Assembly: GCF_028285715.1 (NCBI RefSeq)
Contig: NZ_JANQOO010000007.1
Span: 1-64,000, forward strand
Length of the DNA stretch: 64,000 bases
Direction of reading: 5' to 3'
Source of the DNA: Ulvibacterium sp.
Lineage (GTDB): Bacteria > Bacteroidota > Bacteroidia > Flavobacteriales > Flavobacteriaceae
Under the pieces are notes generated by a model. The model was not told where the DNA came from, made no database searches, and saw only the letters and a list, made by a program, of their open reading frames with translations. The translations under genes and the position numbers were made by a program. Shown one piece after another: positions 28,118 to 37,254 of this stretch. Position 1 is the first letter of the stretch. The number at the start of each line of letters is the position of its first letter.

Positions 28118-28939
28118 CTAAAACTTCCAATCCTTTAGTTTAACTTCCTTTTCCAATCTCTCTTCCTTATTGTCTTCAAGATGCTGGAAAAAATCAATTT
28201 GGGTCCTCTGCTCTATCTCATCGATCGATACGACAAATTTCTCAAGGGGTGCATTGGTCTCCTCCGCGGACATCAAAAAGGCAATTACCTTTAAGTTTTC
28301 TGCGTCGCTCCTAGCCACAATCTTGTAATACGCCTTGGGAACATCAACATCTTCCTCACCTATTTCCATAAGTCCATCTTCTAGCACGCCCCCAGTTGCT
28401 ACAAATACCTCTCCATATCTTTTTGACCATTGGCGCACCTGCATTTCCAATCGGTTCCATATACCTGCATTAAAATCCCGATCCTGCGGACTGATATTAC
28501 TCGTGTAAAATGTTTCATTGTACGCTTGTTCTGAGAACCTACGATCTCCGGCCGGGCATAGATGGCCTCGATCATAGCCAGAGCCCCGGTAATTACGCCA
28601 ATCAGCGGATTTAGTCTTTATTTTGGGATCCTCTATAAAATAGGGCCGTTTCCTATCATCTTGGGTTAGGTGTTCCTTCTTTAGGATATAAGCAACCCAC
28701 TCCGCCTGTTCAAAAGGTTCATTATAGGATAGCAGAAAGTGATTGTGATCTACAAGAACACCTGTAGTGGAGCTAGGAAGATAGATACTTGGAATTGTGG
28801 TCCTGAGCCCCTCTCCTTCTTTGGTAGAATAAGAGGCAGGAGTATAAAAATTTTCAAAAACCCAAAAACCGATGATACAGCCCAAAATTAGAACGGTATA
28901 TAGCTTGCTATCCTTACTCCGGGAATTAGTACGAAACAT
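28118..28939 (-). CDS. DNA/RNA non-specific endonuclease (His-Me finger)
   Basis: The 273-residue protein has one N-terminal membrane segment (about 17-32, TVLILGCIIGFWVF) that could be an uncleaved anchor or signal. The rest is an NUC1-type sugar-non-specific nuclease domain: GYDRGHLCPAGDR holds the catalytic His of the DRGH motif, and the segment NISPQDRDFNAGIWNRLE has the metal-binding Asn. Likely role is breakdown of external or periplasmic nucleic acid. It converges on rodA and has no partner gene. Confidence 0.92.
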   Translation of the reverse strand: MFRTNSRSKDSKLYTVLILGCIIGFWVFENFYTPASYSTKEGEGLRTTIPSIYLPSSTTGVLVDHNHFLLSYNEPFEQAEWVAYILKKEHLTQDDRKRPYFIEDPKIKTKSADWRNYRGSGYDRGHLCPAGDRRFSEQAYNETFYTSNISPQDRDFNAGIWNRLEMQVRQWSKRYGEVFVATGGVLEDGLMEIGEEDVDVPKAYYKIVARSDAENLKVIAFLMSAEETNAPLEKFVVSIDEIEQRTQIDFFQHLEDNKEERLEKEVKLKDWKF

Positions 28940-29091
28940 ACGTCAAATTTAACGTGATTCCATGACTTTCCAATAGTACTGTGGCTGTAAGTATTCTTTT
29001 AAAAAATCGACTAAGACAATTTATTTCTTCAGTAGGTTATATGTAACTTGTATTGAAGTTTTTAAGATACTTTTTAAATAATAAATATAAA

Positions 29092-29571
29092 ATGCTTAGC
29101 TGGAAAGATATCATACATTTTAGTACAAAAGGAAATCCGAAACCGGACCGAAGGGTCGAAAAAACAGAATCCGAATGGCGCGAACTACTTAGCCCGGAGC
29201 AGTTTAGAATTACCAGAAAAAAAGGGACTGAGGCCCCGCATACCGGAGCACTGTGCAGTATTTATGAAGCTGGGAAGTATAACTGTATATGCTGCGGTAC
29301 ACCACTTTTTGACTCCACCATAAAGTTCAATTCGGGTACAGGCTGGCCCAGTTTTACCCAGCCCATTAAGGAAAATGCAATTAAGTACGAAAAGGATTCC
29401 TCTTTTGGGATGATCCGTGTAGAAGTAATGTGCAATACCTGCGATGCCCATCTGGGACATGTTTTCCCGGACGGACCGAAACCTAGTGGATTGCGGTATT
29501 GTATCAATTCCGAATCTATGCAGTTGCAGAAACAGGACAGTGATTCGAAAATGGAAAAAATAGAGGATTAA
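29092..29571 (+). CDS. msrB: Peptide-methionine (R)-S-oxide reductase MsrB
   Basis: MsrB repairs Met-R-sulfoxide in proteins. The 159-residue protein has two zinc CxxC pairs (CICCG and CNTCDAHLGH), the GTGWPSF substrate segment and the catalytic Cys in LRYCINSESM. No signal peptide is seen, so it is cytoplasmic. The ATG at 29092 is preferred to a TTG at 29053, which would add 13 residues. msrA follows 40 bases later in the same direction. Confidence 0.96.
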   Translation: MLSWKDIIHFSTKGNPKPDRRVEKTESEWRELLSPEQFRITRKKGTEAPHTGALCSIYEAGKYNCICCGTPLFDSTIKFNSGTGWPSFTQPIKENAIKYEKDSSFGMIRVEVMCNTCDAHLGHVFPDGPKPSGLRYCINSESMQLQKQDSDSKMEKIED

Positions 29572-29611
29572 TTCAGTTGGCAATTGATAAAATTAAAGTT
29601 GAATTGAAAAT

Positions 29612-30166
29612 ATGAATACAATGAATTTAGGATTGGCCACTGTTGGCGGTGGCTGTTTTTGGTGTGTAGAGGCCGTTTTTCGGCAAGTAAAAGGTGTAGA
29701 AAAAGTGGTGTCGGGTTATAGTGGCGGCAATGCCCCGGGCAAGCCTACTTATCGCGAGGTATGCTCGGGAAAGACCGGACATGCCGAAGTGGTGCAAATC
29801 CATTTTGATGAGAATCAGGTTTCGTATACGGATATCCTTACCATTTTTATGACCAGTCATGACCCGACAACCTTAAATCGCCAAGGGGCAGATGTTGGGA
29901 CACAATACCGATCTGTTATCTATTACCACAATGCGGAACAAAAAGTAATTGCCGAGGCCGTAATTAAAAATGTAGCTCCGTATTTTAACGAACCCATTGT
30001 TACGGAAATCAGTCCATTGGACATCTTTTACGAAGCAGAGGAATACCATCAGGATTATTATGCCAATAATTCCTCACAAGGCTATTGTAGTGCCGTGATT
30101 ACACCTAAATTGGCAAAACTCCGCAAAATGCACGCGGACAAACTAAAGGATGTTTCCGTATCGTAA
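29612..30166 (+). CDS. msrA: Peptide-methionine (S)-S-oxide reductase MsrA
   Basis: MsrA repairs Met-S-sulfoxide. The 184-residue protein has the catalytic [12 protein letters not shown] motif at about 12-23, [12 protein letters not shown], and the segment AEEYHQDYY that binds substrate. It follows msrB as a two-gene repair unit covering both sulfoxide epimers. A second in-frame ATG at 29621 is an alternative start. Confidence 0.96.
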   Translation: MNTMNLGLATVGGGCFWCVEAVFRQVKGVEKVVSGYSGGNAPGKPTYREVCSGKTGHAEVVQIHFDENQVSYTDILTIFMTSHDPTTLNRQGADVGTQYRSVIYYHNAEQKVIAEAVIKNVAPYFNEPIVTEISPLDIFYEAEEYHQDYYANNSSQGYCSAVITPKLAKLRKMHADKLKDVSVS

Positions 30167-30195
30167 TCAACCCAAGAGGAGCAACGGTTTTCTGG

Positions 30196-31662
30196 CTAGG
30201 ACATAAACCAGGTCAGGCAGTACACCCACAGTATGATAAGCAGAGGGCCCAAAATTCCGGCCACCGAACCGTTGAGCCTAAAGTCTGCCTGGGTCAGCTT
30301 GCCTGTACTAAAGGCAATGGCGTTTGGTGGGGTAGATACAGGAAGAAACAAGGCACAGGAAGCACTTAGACCAATGACCAGGGGTAGCACCATGGGATCG
30401 GATACCGACCATATACTAGCGATAGGAATTAGAATGGTGGCTGTTGCCGTATTGCTCATGATATTTGAAAACAGCACGGTAATAAAGGCGAATACAAGTA
30501 CCAATACCCAAAAACCCAATTCCACATTTTCCATTTTTCCAACAAAATATTCGCCCAAGCCCGTTTGTTGAATGGAGAGACCAAGGGAGAGCCCTCCGGC
30601 TACCAGCATTAGGGTATCCCAAGGAATTGTCCTTACATCATCCCCGGTGGTAATACTTAACATAGTAAAAACCAAGATGGGCAATCCGGACACCATTGCT
30701 GGGGAAATACCATGAATGTTCCCAGTTAACCAAAGAAAAATGGTCAATAGCATTACCCCGAGCACGATGCGTCTCTGCGACTTGCGTTCCTCAATCCGCA
30801 TCAACTCATCGGCATTAGGTTTTTCTTTCGGCTTAAGAAAATCCATGTTCAATTCCGTCAAAGCGGATTTGTAGACATGGGTCAAAATGTACCATAATAT
30901 AAATACCAATAACAAAGAAACCGGAACACCGAACAACATCCATTCCAAAAACCCCACTTTAAAAGGCAGCCCTTTCATTGTATTAATAGCGTCCACGGCA
31001 ATGGCATTGGGGGGAGAACCGATTACCGTACCCATACCCCCAATTGCCGCAGCGGCCGGAATTCCCAATAGGAGGGCTTTAACAAAAGGCTCTTTGGTAT
31101 CCAAGGTATTCAGTAAGGGGGCAATGGAAACGATCATCATGGCCGTAGTAGCGGTATTGGACATAACCATAGAAGCCAAGGCCGTTGCCAGCATTATGCT
31201 CAAAAGAACATTGTTGGGCCTTTTGCCGAACCGTACTACCGAAAGTTTAAATACCTCAACGTCCAGACCGGTTTTTTCCATGGCCAATGCCAAAAAGAAA
31301 CCCCCAAGTATAAGCCATATAACACTATCGCTCCAGGTATTGATAAACTGTCCATATTCAATGAAATTAGGGGAGTCCGGACTGTTTATAGCCGGATTTC
31401 CCAAGGTAAACACTAAAAATCCAATGATAAAAAGGCCTACGGCAAAGGGTGGTATGGCCTCGGTAACCCAAAGACCTACCGAAAAGAACAAAAGGAACAA
31501 TACATAGTACTGCGGTTGGGTAAACGTAGCATCACGCAGTAGAAAAACGCCGCCCAGAGCCGCCAAAATACATAGCAAAAAGGATATAATATGTTGCTGA
31601 TTATCTACTTTGCGTTGCATCTTCCGCATAAAGCGGGTCGATGCCCTTCTGGAGTCCGCCAT
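30196..31662 (-). CDS. SLC13/DASS-family sodium:carboxylate transporter
   Basis: The 488-residue membrane protein has about twelve helices and the two mirrored SNT motifs of the DASS family (SNTATTAMMIV and SNTATATILIP), plus the paired PPNAIA hairpin tips (GSPPNAIAV, STPPNAIAF). These form the sodium and carboxylate sites. Family members take up C4-dicarboxylates, citrate or sulfate; the exact substrate cannot be read here. It stands alone, convergent with msrA. Confidence 0.92.
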   Translation of the reverse strand: MADSRRASTRFMRKMQRKVDNQQHIISFLLCILAALGGVFLLRDATFTQPQYYVLFLLFFSVGLWVTEAIPPFAVGLFIIGFLVFTLGNPAINSPDSPNFIEYGQFINTWSDSVIWLILGGFFLALAMEKTGLDVEVFKLSVVRFGKRPNNVLLSIMLATALASMVMSNTATTAMMIVSIAPLLNTLDTKEPFVKALLLGIPAAAAIGGMGTVIGSPPNAIAVDAINTMKGLPFKVGFLEWMLFGVPVSLLLVFILWYILTHVYKSALTELNMDFLKPKEKPNADELMRIEERKSQRRIVLGVMLLTIFLWLTGNIHGISPAMVSGLPILVFTMLSITTGDDVRTIPWDTLMLVAGGLSLGLSIQQTGLGEYFVGKMENVELGFWVLVLVFAFITVLFSNIMSNTATATILIPIASIWSVSDPMVLPLVIGLSASCALFLPVSTPPNAIAFSTGKLTQADFRLNGSVAGILGPLLIILWVYCLTWFMS

Positions 31663-31784
31663 GACAAGTGGTATAAGTATGCAAAGATAAAGTAGCTGTT
31701 GGAATAATGCTATTTATGGAATCACACTATTTAATAAAAAACGGCAGCGAAATTTAGCCTGAGGTAATCGGAAGGATACATCTC

Positions 31785-31817
31785 AAAAAAAAGCCCTAAC
31801 CGCAAAGGTTAAGGCTT
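31785..31817 (-). terminator. Intrinsic terminator after the tail-specific protease gene
   Basis: Read on the minus strand, AAGCCTTAACC pairs with GGTTAGGGCTT (one mismatch) over a TTTGC loop and is followed by a run of T. It lies 26 bases past the protease stop codon. Confidence 0.85.
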
Positions 31818-31842
31818 CTAGTATCTTGATAACATAGATAAT

Positions 31843-34035
31843 TTAATCCTTTACGGCCAGCTTGCCCTGCTTTAGATTATTGATTTTTAAATCTTGTAGT
31901 ACATTTACTGCCTCTTCCACATAAACGTCCTTGGCCAAATTCTTATGCCAGCGATCTCTCTTTTCGCGCAAAACGGAATCTTGTGTAAAGAGCTCCTTTT
32001 CATATTTTAAAGAGGCAAAAGTGAGATGGGAGTCATAATCAGAGATGGTTTTGAAATAATCGCTTTTTTCCTTATCCTTTTCTTCTTCTTCCTTGTATAC
32101 ATCGTATTTAAGGGAAACGACCGTTTCATCTTGTTGTTTCTTCAGCCACTGGGCATTTTCCTCGATCATCTTAATTTGGGCATTTTCGGCCATTCGCTTG
32201 TTACTATTGGCAATGGTTTGCTCATAATCTATATAACCGTCCCATACCTCATAATCGGCAGGGGATATTTTATCCCATTTTAAAGGGTTGGATTGATCTC
32301 TTTCCCCAAGATCGATATAACTGTATTTGTCCGGAACCACCACATCGCTCTTAACACCTTCCAATTGTGTAGACCCACCATTGATTCTATAGAATTTTTG
32401 TGTGGTCAATTTTATAGCTCCCAGATCACCGTGTTCATTGCTGCGTACAATATTGTCCAACGGGATGACATTCTGTACGGTACCTTTGCCAAAGGTTTGT
32501 TTGCTACCGATGACCACGGCTCTTTTGTAATCCTGCATCGCGGCCGCCAAAATTTCCGAAGCTGAAGCGGAAAGTTCATTTACTAGGATTACCAATGGTC
32601 CGTCCCATTGAATCCTTTCATCTTTATCATCGTATACATCCTTTCCCTTTCCACTAGACCGTACCTGTACAATGGGGCCATCCTTTATGAACAGACCAGC
32701 CATTTCTACAACGGTCTTTAAAGACCCCCCTCCATTATCACGAAGATCCAATATTAATCCCTCCACACCTTCTTCCTTAAGGCGCTCTACTTCCTTGGCA
32801 ACATCACTTGCAGCATTACGTTCACTGTAATCATTGAAATCCACATAGAATTTAGGAAGGTTGATAAGTCCGTATTTTTGATTGTCCTTTATAATATTGA
32901 CGGATTTGGCATAGGACTCTTCCAATTCTACCACATCCCGAGTAAGGGAAACTATTTCAACGGAGCCGTCCACCTTCCGTACAGTAAGATCCACAACAGT
33001 ACCCTGAGGTCCTTTTATCAGTTTAATGGCATCGTCCAAACGCATGCCCACAATATTTATGGGTTCCTCTCCATTTTGGCCTACTTTAATAATCTCATCA
33101 CCAACATCCAAACGTTGGTCCCGCCATACGGGGCCACCTGAGATAATCTCCACAATTTTGGCTCCTTCGGGTTTTTTCTGAAGACGCGCTCCTATACCTT
33201 CAAACTTACCGGACATACTCATGTCAAACTTATCCTTGTCGTCCGGGGCAAAGTAATAGGTATGTGGGTCAAATTCATCCACAATAGTATTGATGTACTG
33301 TACAAACCAGTCCTTGCGCTCCAAGTCATTTACAAAATCAAAGAACTCGTCCAAAGTTTTTCGGGTAGATTCCCTAGCGGCCACTTCTACTTCGACAATT
33401 GTTAAAGGCTTATCCGTTGAAGCACTTTCATACCCTTTATCCATGGGAGGTTTTGCGTCCACCATGGCAATATCACCCCCTGACGGTCCACCGCTCTTTA
33501 TATTGGAATTGATGTCTAACTTGGCATCATATGTTCCCAAAGTAGCATATTTCAATTGCTTTCTCCAACGTTCCTTCAGTTCCGATTTGGAAGAAGCAAA
33601 AGGTACTTCGTCATAATTGATGTTTATCGTCTCTTTCTTGGTATAATCGAAAGGCTCAGCCAATACTTCCTTGTACAGTTCCTTGGCATCTTCCATACGC
33701 TTCATCAACCGGTCATACACCAAATTGAAAAAACTGATGTCGGTATTTTTGATTTGATCATCGATTTGAAACTTGTATTGCTCAAATTCCAGGATATCTT
33801 CTTCCAAGAAATAGCGTTTCGTTGGGTCTATGATATCAATAAAATCCTCAAAAACACTTACCGAAAAGTCATCATCTATATCCTTAGGCTCATAATGCCC
33901 TTTTTCCAAAACGTAGGTAATAAGGTCCAACAACAATTTATCCTTATCATCATTTTCAAAAGACTTATTGGTAAAACTACAGGATGCCACGGCAATGAGT
34001 GTGAGCAGCAGGGCGTAGATAAAATTCTTTTTCAT
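31843..34035 (-). CDS. prc: Carboxy-terminal processing (tail-specific) protease, S41A lipoprotein
   Basis: Prc trims or degrades periplasmic proteins from their C-terminus. The 730-residue protein has a lipoprotein signal (lipobox AVASCSF), an N-terminal helical domain, a PDZ domain (FEGIGARLQKKPEGAKIVEI, LDVGDEIIKVGQ) and the S41 catalytic core. The Ser-Lys dyad is Ser in NELSASASEI and Lys in QTFGKGTVQ. A DUF3340-type C-terminal domain follows. The ATG at 34035 is chosen over one at 34065, which would add ten residues before the signal peptide. A terminator follows. Confidence 0.95.
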   Translation of the reverse strand: MKKNFIYALLLTLIAVASCSFTNKSFENDDKDKLLLDLITYVLEKGHYEPKDIDDDFSVSVFEDFIDIIDPTKRYFLEEDILEFEQYKFQIDDQIKNTDISFFNLVYDRLMKRMEDAKELYKEVLAEPFDYTKKETININYDEVPFASSKSELKERWRKQLKYATLGTYDAKLDINSNIKSGGPSGGDIAMVDAKPPMDKGYESASTDKPLTIVEVEVAARESTRKTLDEFFDFVNDLERKDWFVQYINTIVDEFDPHTYYFAPDDKDKFDMSMSGKFEGIGARLQKKPEGAKIVEIISGGPVWRDQRLDVGDEIIKVGQNGEEPINIVGMRLDDAIKLIKGPQGTVVDLTVRKVDGSVEIVSLTRDVVELEESYAKSVNIIKDNQKYGLINLPKFYVDFNDYSERNAASDVAKEVERLKEEGVEGLILDLRDNGGGSLKTVVEMAGLFIKDGPIVQVRSSGKGKDVYDDKDERIQWDGPLVILVNELSASASEILAAAMQDYKRAVVIGSKQTFGKGTVQNVIPLDNIVRSNEHGDLGAIKLTTQKFYRINGGSTQLEGVKSDVVVPDKYSYIDLGERDQSNPLKWDKISPADYEVWDGYIDYEQTIANSNKRMAENAQIKMIEENAQWLKKQQDETVVSLKYDVYKEEEEKDKEKSDYFKTISDYDSHLTFASLKYEKELFTQDSVLREKRDRWHKNLAKDVYVEEAVNVLQDLKINNLKQGKLAVKD

Positions 34036-34180
34036 ACTAGTTTTATATTTAGGACATCTATCCAATGGTAAAATCCATTCAATAGGGCCGTACGTACATA
34101 CATATCTCCAATCCCCTAAGATACTGAAAAAACCATGCCAGTAGGTAATTCGAAAGCATTAATTTTTTGTTAATGGACAT

Positions 34181-34213
34181 TTGGGACATATCTTTTTTTT
34201 AAACGTATTTTTA
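34181..34213 (+). promoter_or_regulatory. Candidate promoter of surE
   Basis: TTG at 34181-34183, 22 bases, then TATTTTTA at 34206-34213 (one change from TAnnTTTG). Spacing is in the normal range. It lies 18 bases before the surE ATG and supports that start over the earlier in-frame TTG. Confidence 0.5.
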
Positions 34214-34231
34214 CGGCATAAAGTATATTCT

Positions 34232-35005
34232 ATGGCAAAACCTTTAATATTGGTTACCAATGATGATGGTATTACCGCGCCTGGATTGAGGGCATTGGTG
34301 CAGTATATGAAGGAATTGGGCGATGTGGTGGTGGTCGCTCCGGATAGTCCACAATCCGGCATGGGACATGCCATTACTTTGGACAATACGTTATATTCCC
34401 AAAAGGTACAGATCGATTTGGAAAGCGGGGCAATGGCGGAATATAGTTGTAGCGGAACCCCAGCGGACTGTGTGAAATTGGCACTACAGGAGCTTTTGGA
34501 ACGAAAGCCCGATATTTGCGTAAGTGGTATAAACCATGGTTCCAACTCGTCCATTAATGTCATATATTCCGGTACAATGAGTGCTGCCATAGAGGCAGGT
34601 ATCGAAGGGGTACCCGCCATTGGATTGTCCTTATGTGATTATTCTTGGGAAGCCAACTTTGCACCTTGTGGCCCCTTTGTTCAAAAAATAGTCCGGGAAT
34701 CCTTGGAAAATGGCATTCCCAATGGTGTTGTGCTTAATGTTAATATTCCTAAAACGGAAGATAAGGGTATACATGGAATAAAGGTCTGCAGGCAGGCACG
34801 GGCCAATTGGAAGGAGAAATTTGATAAACGAACAAATCCAATGGGCAAGGATTATTATTGGCTCACTGGTGAATTTGAGCTTTTAGATCATGGCGAGGAC
34901 ACCGATGAATGGGCTTTAAGCCAAGGTTATATTTCCGTTGTGCCCACACAATTTGACTTGACTGCTTATCATGCCATTCAACAGTTGAACACTTGGGACT
35001 TATAA
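34232..35005 (+). CDS. surE: 5'/3'-nucleotidase SurE
   Basis: SurE is a metal-dependent nucleoside monophosphatase for stationary-phase survival. The 257-residue protein has the family signature LVTNDDGITAPG with the metal-binding DD pair at the start, PDSPQSGMGHAIT, and SGINHGSN with the metal Asn. The start ATG at 34232 is set by the conserved N-terminus. The gene precedes a small membrane protein and lpxB in the same direction. Confidence 0.96.
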   Translation: MAKPLILVTNDDGITAPGLRALVQYMKELGDVVVVAPDSPQSGMGHAITLDNTLYSQKVQIDLESGAMAEYSCSGTPADCVKLALQELLERKPDICVSGINHGSNSSINVIYSGTMSAAIEAGIEGVPAIGLSLCDYSWEANFAPCGPFVQKIVRESLENGIPNGVVLNVNIPKTEDKGIHGIKVCRQARANWKEKFDKRTNPMGKDYYWLTGEFELLDHGEDTDEWALSQGYISVVPTQFDLTAYHAIQQLNTWDL

Positions 35006-35109
35006 TTTTTGGTGTAAAACGAAAGACTATATAAGACAACCGATACAAATGAATCAGGGCGCTAACATTGACCCGATAACTCGTTTTGGATATAAACAGA
35101 TATATAAAT

Positions 35110-35394
35110 ATGGATGTTAAAAAAGAGCTTTTAATCGGCTTCGTGGTTGGCATTATTGCCAATACGCTGGGAACACTTTTGTATATTCTTTTATTTTCCG
35201 ATTTGGGCATCATGGAAACTTTCTACGCAGCTCTGGAACAGGGCCATATCGGCAGTTTATTGGCTTTGGGGGCCATCCTAAACCTAATCGCCTTTTTTGG
35301 CTTTTTGAAAATCCGTAGGGATCAGCGTGCCAAAGGGGTCCTAATCGCCACGATTTTGACCGCCCTTATTATTTTGTATTATAAGGTGTTTTGA
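35110..35394 (+). CDS. Small three-helix membrane protein between surE and lpxB
   Basis: The 94-residue protein has three hydrophobic segments (IGFVVGIIANTLGTLLYILLF, LLALGAILNLIAFFGFL and GVLIATILTALIIL). Its position between surE and lpxB suggests an envelope role, but I recognise no family. The ATG at 35110 is chosen; a TTG at 35086 would add eight polar residues. Confidence 0.75.
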   Translation: MDVKKELLIGFVVGIIANTLGTLLYILLFSDLGIMETFYAALEQGHIGSLLALGAILNLIAFFGFLKIRRDQRAKGVLIATILTALIILYYKVF

Positions 35395-35494
35395 GGCAAA
35401 CCCAGTTTTACAGCTGCCCTTTAAATTGTTCCCTCTACAAACTTATCTCCCCAAATTTTGGCATTTGAAGCTTGAATTTTGATCTTTACGAAGT

Positions 35495-36613
35495 ATGAAG
35501 TACTACATTATAGCGGGTGAAGCCTCAGGAGACTTGCATGGGTCCAATCTTATCAAGGCCCTAAAAATAAAGGATAGCGGTTCCGAAATTAGGTGTTGGG
35601 GTGGTGACTTAATGCAACAGGCAGGTGGTAGTTTGGCCAAACATTACAAGGAAATGGCCTTTATGGGATTTTTGGAAGTAATAAAGAACCTTGGGACCAT
35701 TGCCAAGAACATCAAATTCTGCAAAGAGGACATTCGACAATTTGCGCCCGATGTCATAATTTTTATTGATTTTTCTGGCTTTAACCTTCGCATTGCCAAA
35801 TGGGCAAAATTGAATGGTTTTAAGACTGCATACTATATCTCTCCCCAGATATGGGCTTCCCGTGAGAATAGGATAAGGGACATTAAGCGCGATATCGATA
35901 CCATGTACGTAATCCTTCCCTTTGAAAAGGAATTCTATGAAAAAAAACATGGTTACCCGGTCCATTTTGTGGGTCACCCTTTAATCGATGCCATAACCGT
36001 AAGACCCAAAATGGGGGAACGGGAGTTTAGGGAACAGAATCATCTCGATGCCAAAAAACCAATTATAGCCCTTCTTCCGGGAAGCCGAAAACAGGAGGTT
36101 CAAAAAATGCTTACTTTGATGCTCTCGGTAATACCCTCATTTCCGGCATACGAATTTGTCATAGCCGGGGCGCCCAGTCTAGAACGTAGTTTTTACCTAC
36201 CATTTCTGAACAATTCCAATATTGGCTTCGTTTCCAACCGGACCTATGACCTGTTAAGCCATTCCTACGCCGCCCTGGTTACCAGTGGTACCGCTACCCT
36301 AGAAACCGCGCTTTTTAAAATCCCACAAGTGGTCTGTTACCGGGCCAACTGGTTTTCCTATCAAATTGCCAAACGAATCATTACATTGGATTACATTTCG
36401 TTGGTAAATCTTATCATGGGCAAGGAAGTTGTAAAAGAATTGATCCAAAGTGATCTGAACACCAAAAACCTAAAGTCGGAACTATCCAAAATCTTGGAAG
36501 GGCCTTTTAGAACTGCCCAATTTGAGGCTTATTTTGAGCTCGAAAAGAAATTAGGAGGCAAAGGGGCCAGTGAAAAAACTGCAGAATTGATTCTACGTGA
36601 ACTAGAAGGTTAG
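35495..36613 (+). CDS. lpxB: Lipid-A-disaccharide synthase
   Basis: LpxB joins UDP-diacylglucosamine and lipid X to form the lipid A disaccharide at the inner membrane. The 372-residue protein shows the GT19 motifs: YIIAGEASGDLHGS at the start, MGFLEVIKNL, IFIDFSGFNLR, YYISPQIWASRENR, GHPLIDA, LLPGSRKQEV and TSGTATLETAL. Length is standard. With lptE and lptC in the window it supports a lipooligosaccharide outer membrane. Confidence 0.97.
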   Translation: MKYYIIAGEASGDLHGSNLIKALKIKDSGSEIRCWGGDLMQQAGGSLAKHYKEMAFMGFLEVIKNLGTIAKNIKFCKEDIRQFAPDVIIFIDFSGFNLRIAKWAKLNGFKTAYYISPQIWASRENRIRDIKRDIDTMYVILPFEKEFYEKKHGYPVHFVGHPLIDAITVRPKMGEREFREQNHLDAKKPIIALLPGSRKQEVQKMLTLMLSVIPSFPAYEFVIAGAPSLERSFYLPFLNNSNIGFVSNRTYDLLSHSYAALVTSGTATLETALFKIPQVVCYRANWFSYQIAKRIITLDYISLVNLIMGKEVVKELIQSDLNTKNLKSELSKILEGPFRTAQFEAYFELEKKLGGKGASEKTAELILRELEG

Positions 36614-36646
36614 CGATTAAAATCGTCCCTTTTTAAAATATTTCCT

Positions 36647-36654
36647 TAATTTTG
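36647..36654 (+). promoter_or_regulatory. -7 promoter element of the NlpC/P60-comEC pair
   Basis: TAATTTTG is a full match to TAnnTTTG, 50 bases before the NlpC/P60 start; the -33 TTG is absent at standard spacing. Confidence 0.45.
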
Positions 36655-36704
36655 ATTTCCAAGTTCCCTCTATACTGCTATCGAGAGGGGTAATTCCTTG
36701 GTGT

Positions 36705-37253
36705 ATGCGCGGCGTTTTTTCTATTTTCTTCTTAATTCTTGTTGCCAGTTGTGGCGTGGTCAAGAAAAAAACCACCTACGCCAAGACGCCCAAGGTTACC
36801 GTAGAGGCTTCGGAAAATTTAAGTGTTTCCGAAGAAAACACTGAGAAAAACATTGAAAAATCAGTTTTGTCCAAGGCGGATGAAATTATCAATACGGCTT
36901 TGACCTTTTCCGGGGTACGCTACAAATATGGTGGTACTACAAGAAAGGGAATGGACTGCTCCGGGCTTCTCTATGTAACCTTTGGCGAGCACAACATCAA
37001 ACTACCCAGAACTTCCTATCATATGGCGGAGGAAGGCAAACGGATACGAATAGAACACGTAACCAAAGGCGACCTGCTCTTCTTTAGGACCTTGAGGCGG
37101 GGGAAACGCATAAATCATGTGGGATTGGTAGTCTCGGTTGAGGACGATGATATCAAATTTATACACGCTTCCTCTTCCCGTGGTGTTATTGTATCTTCTC
37201 TAAGGGAAGGGTATTGGAACTATGCCTTTATAAAAGCCACCCGCATTTTGTAA
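36705..37253 (+). CDS. NlpC/P60-family peptidoglycan hydrolase lipoprotein
   Basis: The 182-residue protein has a lipoprotein signal (lipobox LVASCGV), a charged linker, and a C-terminal NlpC/P60 cysteine-peptidase domain. Catalytic residues are Cys in GMDCSGLLY, His in NHVGLVVS and the polar partner His in FIHASSSRGV. It should cut stem-peptide bonds in peptidoglycan. comEC starts one base after its stop, so the two genes are co-transcribed. Confidence 0.92.
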   Translation: MRGVFSIFFLILVASCGVVKKKTTYAKTPKVTVEASENLSVSEENTEKNIEKSVLSKADEIINTALTFSGVRYKYGGTTRKGMDCSGLLYVTFGEHNIKLPRTSYHMAEEGKRIRIEHVTKGDLLFFRTLRRGKRINHVGLVVSVEDDDIKFIHASSSRGVIVSSLREGYWNYAFIKATRIL

Positions 37254-37254
37254 G

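Noticed and set aside
31001..31507. Long ORF on the plus strand opposite the SLC13 transporter
   Set aside because: It is antisense to a clear transporter with both SNT motifs and shows no domain.
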